Assembly (NCBI GenBank): GCA_964459325.1
Contig: CAYWKU010000009.1
Location: 61,294-125,293, forward strand
Length of the DNA: 64,000 bases
Direction of reading: 5' to 3'
Source of the DNA: CAYWKU01 sp964459325
Lineage (GTDB): Bacteria; RBG-13-61-14; CAYWKU01
Below, in pieces: positions 62,020-64,000 of this stretch. Below the pieces are notes generated by a model, which searched no databases, was not told the DNA's origin, and worked only from the letters and a program-made list of their open reading frames with translations. How positions within the stretch are numbered: position 1 is the first letter of the stretch; each line of letters starts with the position of its first letter. The position numbers and the translations under genes are program-made.

Positions 62020-62379
62020 TCACTCTTCGAGGCTGGGGACTCCCTTGCCGCCCTCTATCCTGTTTATTACCTCCTGAATCAATTCTTTCTTGTCCTCCGG
62101 CAGTTCCAGGAACTTGATTCCCATGCCCGGCGGCAAATCCTGCGAGCCGGGAGGATTGACCCATGTAACCTCGCCGGTAACTTCTATTTCCTCCAGCACC
62201 TCGGGAAGGATGAAGCCCAGCTTGATTCTGTCCCCCACGCTGCGGGGCTCGGAGGTAGAGAGAAAAATCCCGCCCTCGCTCATATCGTACGAGTAATCGT
62301 AGATGAAAGCGTCGTCGCATTCGCAGTTTACCTGTATTCTTATCATGGTCCGGGGGGCTTCTCTTTTTTCTATCCTCAT
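62020..62379 (-). CDS. PilZ-domain protein
   Basis: A 119-aa protein with DMSEGGIFLSTSEP (the D/NxSxxG motif) and GMGIKFLELPEDKK at the end, nearly the same end as the PilZ protein at 53.4 kb. The first part has EKREAPRTMIRIQV, close to the arginine motif. The start is the ATG at 62379 with AAGGAG at the right distance; the frame runs 12 codons further up. It leads a run with thiE and thiC, an unrelated-looking pairing. Confidence 0.82.
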   Translation of the reverse strand: MRIEKREAPRTMIRIQVNCECDDAFIYDYSYDMSEGGIFLSTSEPRSVGDRIKLGFILPEVLEEIEVTGEVTWVNPPGSQDLPPGMGIKFLELPEDKKELIQEVINRIEGGKGVPSLEE

Positions 62380-62505
62380 GTTCGCTCTCCTTGAAAATAT
62401 GGATAGCACATTCACAGGCTGCTCGCCATAAAATCCGGGCGTTTATTTGTGGGGTGACAATTTTCGGGAATCAGGTTTTTCCCGATAATTTACAGAGAAA
62501 TCTTT

Positions 62506-62656
62506 GAGACTGTTGCGGAATCAGATTTTAGCAGGGTGTTGAAAAATGCTATTTTTCGTAACGCCCGGAAGGGCGAACAAGGTTGTTTAAAATAGGAGCC
62601 TTCCACGCTGCCGCCAAGGATGGCGGCGTTACGATTTTACATTCTGCAACAGTCTC
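62506..62656. mobile_element. 151-bp MITE-like element with 5-bp target duplication
   Basis: Terminal inverted repeats GAGACTGTTGCGGAAT (62506-62521) and ATTCTGCAACAGTCTC (62641-62656) match at 15 of 16 positions. Both ends are flanked by TCTTT (62501-62505 and 62657-62661), a direct repeat expected from transposition. The inside carries a second inverted pair, CGTAACGCC and GGCGTTACG, and no coding frame. It is a non-autonomous element needing a transposase from elsewhere. The other non-coding sequence between 62380 and 62766 shows nothing I can name. Confidence 0.7.
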
Positions 62657-62766
62657 TCTTTTATCTGATTTAATCGTAACCATATTTTAATAAAATTCCA
62701 ATAAAAATCTGTGTATCTTTTTTTCACGGTAAGAATCTTAAAGTAAGCACGTAGAAAGGAGGGGCA

Positions 62767-62910
62767 ATGGGGATTGGGCAAAGTGACCTATTGAAAAGAA
62801 AGGATAACGGTAATACCCCCAAGACCAAAAAACCGGTTTTTTTTTACTCTTCATCGCAAGAGATTACCGGCGGGAGCGTCAATTGGGATGTAAAATCTTT
62901 AGGCGTATGA
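62767..62910 (+). CDS. Candidate small protein, 47 aa
   Basis: ATG at 62767 to TGA at 62910, preceded by an excellent ribosome site (AAAGGAGGGG, about five bases spacing). The peptide begins MGIGQSDLLKRKDNG and ends VNWDVKSLGV; it is polar, with a basic N-terminal half and no membrane helix. No family recognised. Support is the ribosome site only. It lies 270 bp upstream of the XRE regulator on the same strand. Confidence 0.45.
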   Translation: MGIGQSDLLKRKDNGNTPKTKKPVFFYSSSQEITGGSVNWDVKSLGV

Positions 62911-63180
62911 CTAATAAAAAGGAAATCGGGAAAAGGGGATTCCCCGGGAAAGGACATGGAGCTTTTTGCCCCCACCGTTCCCGCCGGTATCCTGAAAATC
63001 CTGAAAGTGTAGGAGATGCAATACTTTATCGCACGCAATAAGCCTTCGGCCGGGAAGCGCCGACCTCTCGAGGGCGGGAAAAGAAAACGGTATGTCATTT
63101 TTATCTTGAATCTCGTAAAAAATGTGTTATTCTAAAAAGGAAAACTCGGCTTTTGCTATGAATTGAAAGGAGCACTGAAA

Positions 63181-63534
63181 ATGAGCATGCAGGAAAGTAT
63201 CAGAACTTTCGCGGACAGAATGTACAGTTACCGAAAAGAAATGGACATGACACAGGAGGAGCTTGCGGACCTTTTGGAGCTTGATAACAGTTATGTGAGC
63301 TTGTTGGAGAGGGGCGCGAGGGTGCCTTCCCTTATTACCCTGGACAGGATAGCCAAAGTGTTCGGGGTGAAACCCCACGATTTGCTTATTCACAACCCGG
63401 ACGGAGAGAAGTATAACTTCAAACAGAAAGAACTCATCTACATCATTGAAGAAGCGGCCTCCGAGAAAGTGGACAGAATTTACAGGATAATGAAAATCAT
63501 CGAAGAGGGCGCTTCCAGGGGTAAAAAGAAATAG
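63181..63534 (+). CDS. XRE-family helix-turn-helix regulator
   Basis: A 117-aa protein. Residues about 12-68 form a Cro/C1-type HTH (MDMTQEELADLLELDNSYVS, then LERGARVPSLITLDRIAKVF). The C-terminal 45 residues are helical and may dimerise. The start is the ATG at 63181 with AAAGGAG eight bases before it. Its target is unknown; neighbours include the small ORF and the DUF4405 gene. Confidence 0.9.
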   Translation: MSMQESIRTFADRMYSYRKEMDMTQEELADLLELDNSYVSLLERGARVPSLITLDRIAKVFGVKPHDLLIHNPDGEKYNFKQKELIYIIEEAASEKVDRIYRIMKIIEEGASRGKKK

Positions 63535-63563
63535 ACAGGCGAAAATTCAGTAAAAAGTGTGGG

Positions 63564-63608
63564 GGCTGATGTGCATCGCAGAATCGGTGCATGTCAGCCT
63601 CTTTGTTT
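63564..63608 (+). terminator. Terminator-like hairpin after the XRE gene
   Basis: GGCTGATGTGCA (from 63564) and TGCATGTCAGCC (ending 63599) form an imperfect stem, followed by TCTTTGTTT. Confidence 0.5.
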
Positions 63609-63660
63609 GCTCGGAAGCGTTCATAAATGGCCGTCCGGGTAAAAAGAACGGAAACCGAAC

Positions 63661-63975
63661 ATGAAGTTCAGCAAAAACAGGCTTAATTTCTGGGTCGAGC
63701 TGGTCATGTTCGCCGACATGGTCATGCTCGCCCTTATCGCACTGATACTGAGATATGTTCTCCCGCCGGGCAGCGGCGGCAGGCAAGGGGGCTTCGGCAA
63801 GGAGGAGCCTATAACTTTCCTGTGGCTGGGCAGGCACGATTGGGGCGACATTCACTGGTACCTGGCGCTCGTCCTCCTGGCCCTGCTGGTTTTGCACATA
63901 TACCTCCACTGGCGATGGATATGGCGCCAGTTGAAGGTAATCTTCGGTCATACCTGTCCAAAAACGGTTTTGTAA
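63661..63975 (+). CDS. DUF4405-type small membrane protein
   Basis: A 104-aa protein with two membrane helices (residues about 9-30 and 62-82) joined by a Gly-rich loop (LPPGSGGRQGG). Histidines in GRHDWGDIHWYLAL and VLHIYLHWRW, at membrane edges, could bind heme as in DUF4405 proteins, which resemble half of a b-type cytochrome. The gene is complete; its downstream context lies outside the window. Confidence 0.75.
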   Translation: MKFSKNRLNFWVELVMFADMVMLALIALILRYVLPPGSGGRQGGFGKEEPITFLWLGRHDWGDIHWYLALVLLALLVLHIYLHWRWIWRQLKVIFGHTCPKTVL

Positions 63976-64000
63976 TTGGACAGCATATCCCTGTTTCGAG

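Noticed and set aside
61392..62500. TPP riboswitch for thiE/thiC
   Set aside because: The conserved CTGAGA and ACC..CTGAT segments were not seen on the minus strand upstream of either gene.
62956..63012. 18-codon ORF after the 47-codon ORF
   Set aside because: Too short and only a weak, poorly spaced ribosome site.
63016..63135. 39-codon ORF, ATG 63016 to TAA 63135
   Set aside because: The AGGAG directly abuts the ATG with no spacing, which should not work; no other support.
132..64000. Prophage, complete insertion sequence, CRISPR-Cas or classic defence island
   Set aside because: No integrase, transposase, Cas, restriction or toxin-antitoxin gene was recognised; the only foreign-looking items are the ilv-operon ATPase and the short palindromic elements.

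Overview
The window reads as a chromosomal segment of an uncultured, anaerobic or microaerobic, probably Gram-negative bacterium of the Desulfobacterota (old Deltaproteobacteria) or a nearby lineage. This is an inference from several signs: large multiheme c-type cytochromes, a short ThiC (426 aa), a DUF4388/J-like/TPR protein, two PilZ proteins, a rubredoxin-fused ferredoxin:thioredoxin reductase, a small siroheme protein, SelA, and the gene order zinc-ribbon/RNase HI/rnpB next to tRNA(CAT)-rpoD-dnaG-yqeY-rpsU. No rRNA, phage or complete insertion sequence was seen. Coding density is high and most genes lie in tight operons.

Layout. 0.1-7.7 kb (-): a five-gene cytochrome operon with 45 predicted c-type hemes and two homologous b-type cytochrome modules, one of them fused to a 19-heme domain. 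This looks like a quinone-linked electron conduit. 8.0-13.4 kb (-): branched-chain amino acid genes ilvD-ilvB-ilvN, with a foreign-looking, A+T-rich AAA ATPase gene wedged between ilvD and ilvB, plus a small YdcH-like gene. 13.7-20.7 kb (-): the translation/envelope operon rpsB-tsf-pyrH-frr-uppS-dxr-rseP-tsaB. It lacks cdsA, and S2 has a repeat-built acidic tail. 21.0-25.2 kb: nitroreductase, THEP1-like NTPase, HDAC-like hydrolase and hslVU. 25.5-28.9 kb: a thiol/sulfur redox group (FTR-rubredoxin fusion, glutaredoxin-like protein, siroheme protein, CoA-disulfide reductase with rhodanese domain).

29.1-37.4 kb: an acyl-CoA catabolic cluster (hydroxyacyl-CoA dehydrogenase, APH-type kinase, TetR regulator, ACAD10/11-type acyl-CoA dehydrogenase, histidine phosphatase, SdsA-like hydrolase) divergent from etfBA. 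The kinase plus dehydrogenase pair resembles a split ACAD10/11 or Lva system for 4-hydroxyacyl-CoAs. 37.5-41.5 kb (+): GMC oxidoreductase with its small subunit, then the DUF4388/J-like/TPR protein. 41.5-50.3 kb (-): DUF2889 protein, lipoprotein, rnpB, RNase HI, zinc-ribbon coiled coil, tRNA, the rpoD-dnaG-NIF3-yqeY-rpsU operon and hisI. 50.3-53.1 kb (-): pyrR-pyrB-pyrC with a terminator in the leader, a PyrR-attenuation arrangement. 53.2-57.8 kb (+): tRNA-Arg, PilZ, selA, tRNA-Ser and two unrecognised proteins. 57.8-62.4 kb (-): PilZ-thiE-thiC-D-aminoacylase-peptidase C26. 62.4-64 kb: a 151-bp MITE-like element with a target duplication, a well-supported 47-codon small ORF, a XRE regulator and a DUF4405 membrane protein.

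Short hairpin-forming intergenic repeats occur in at least five places (4.8, 13.6, 25.2, 28.9 and 37.4 kb). The best candidates for something little described are the 45-heme cytochrome operon, the split ACAD10/11-like cluster, the ATPase insertion in the ilv operon and the 47-codon ORF. All functions are read from sequence only; no database search was possible.
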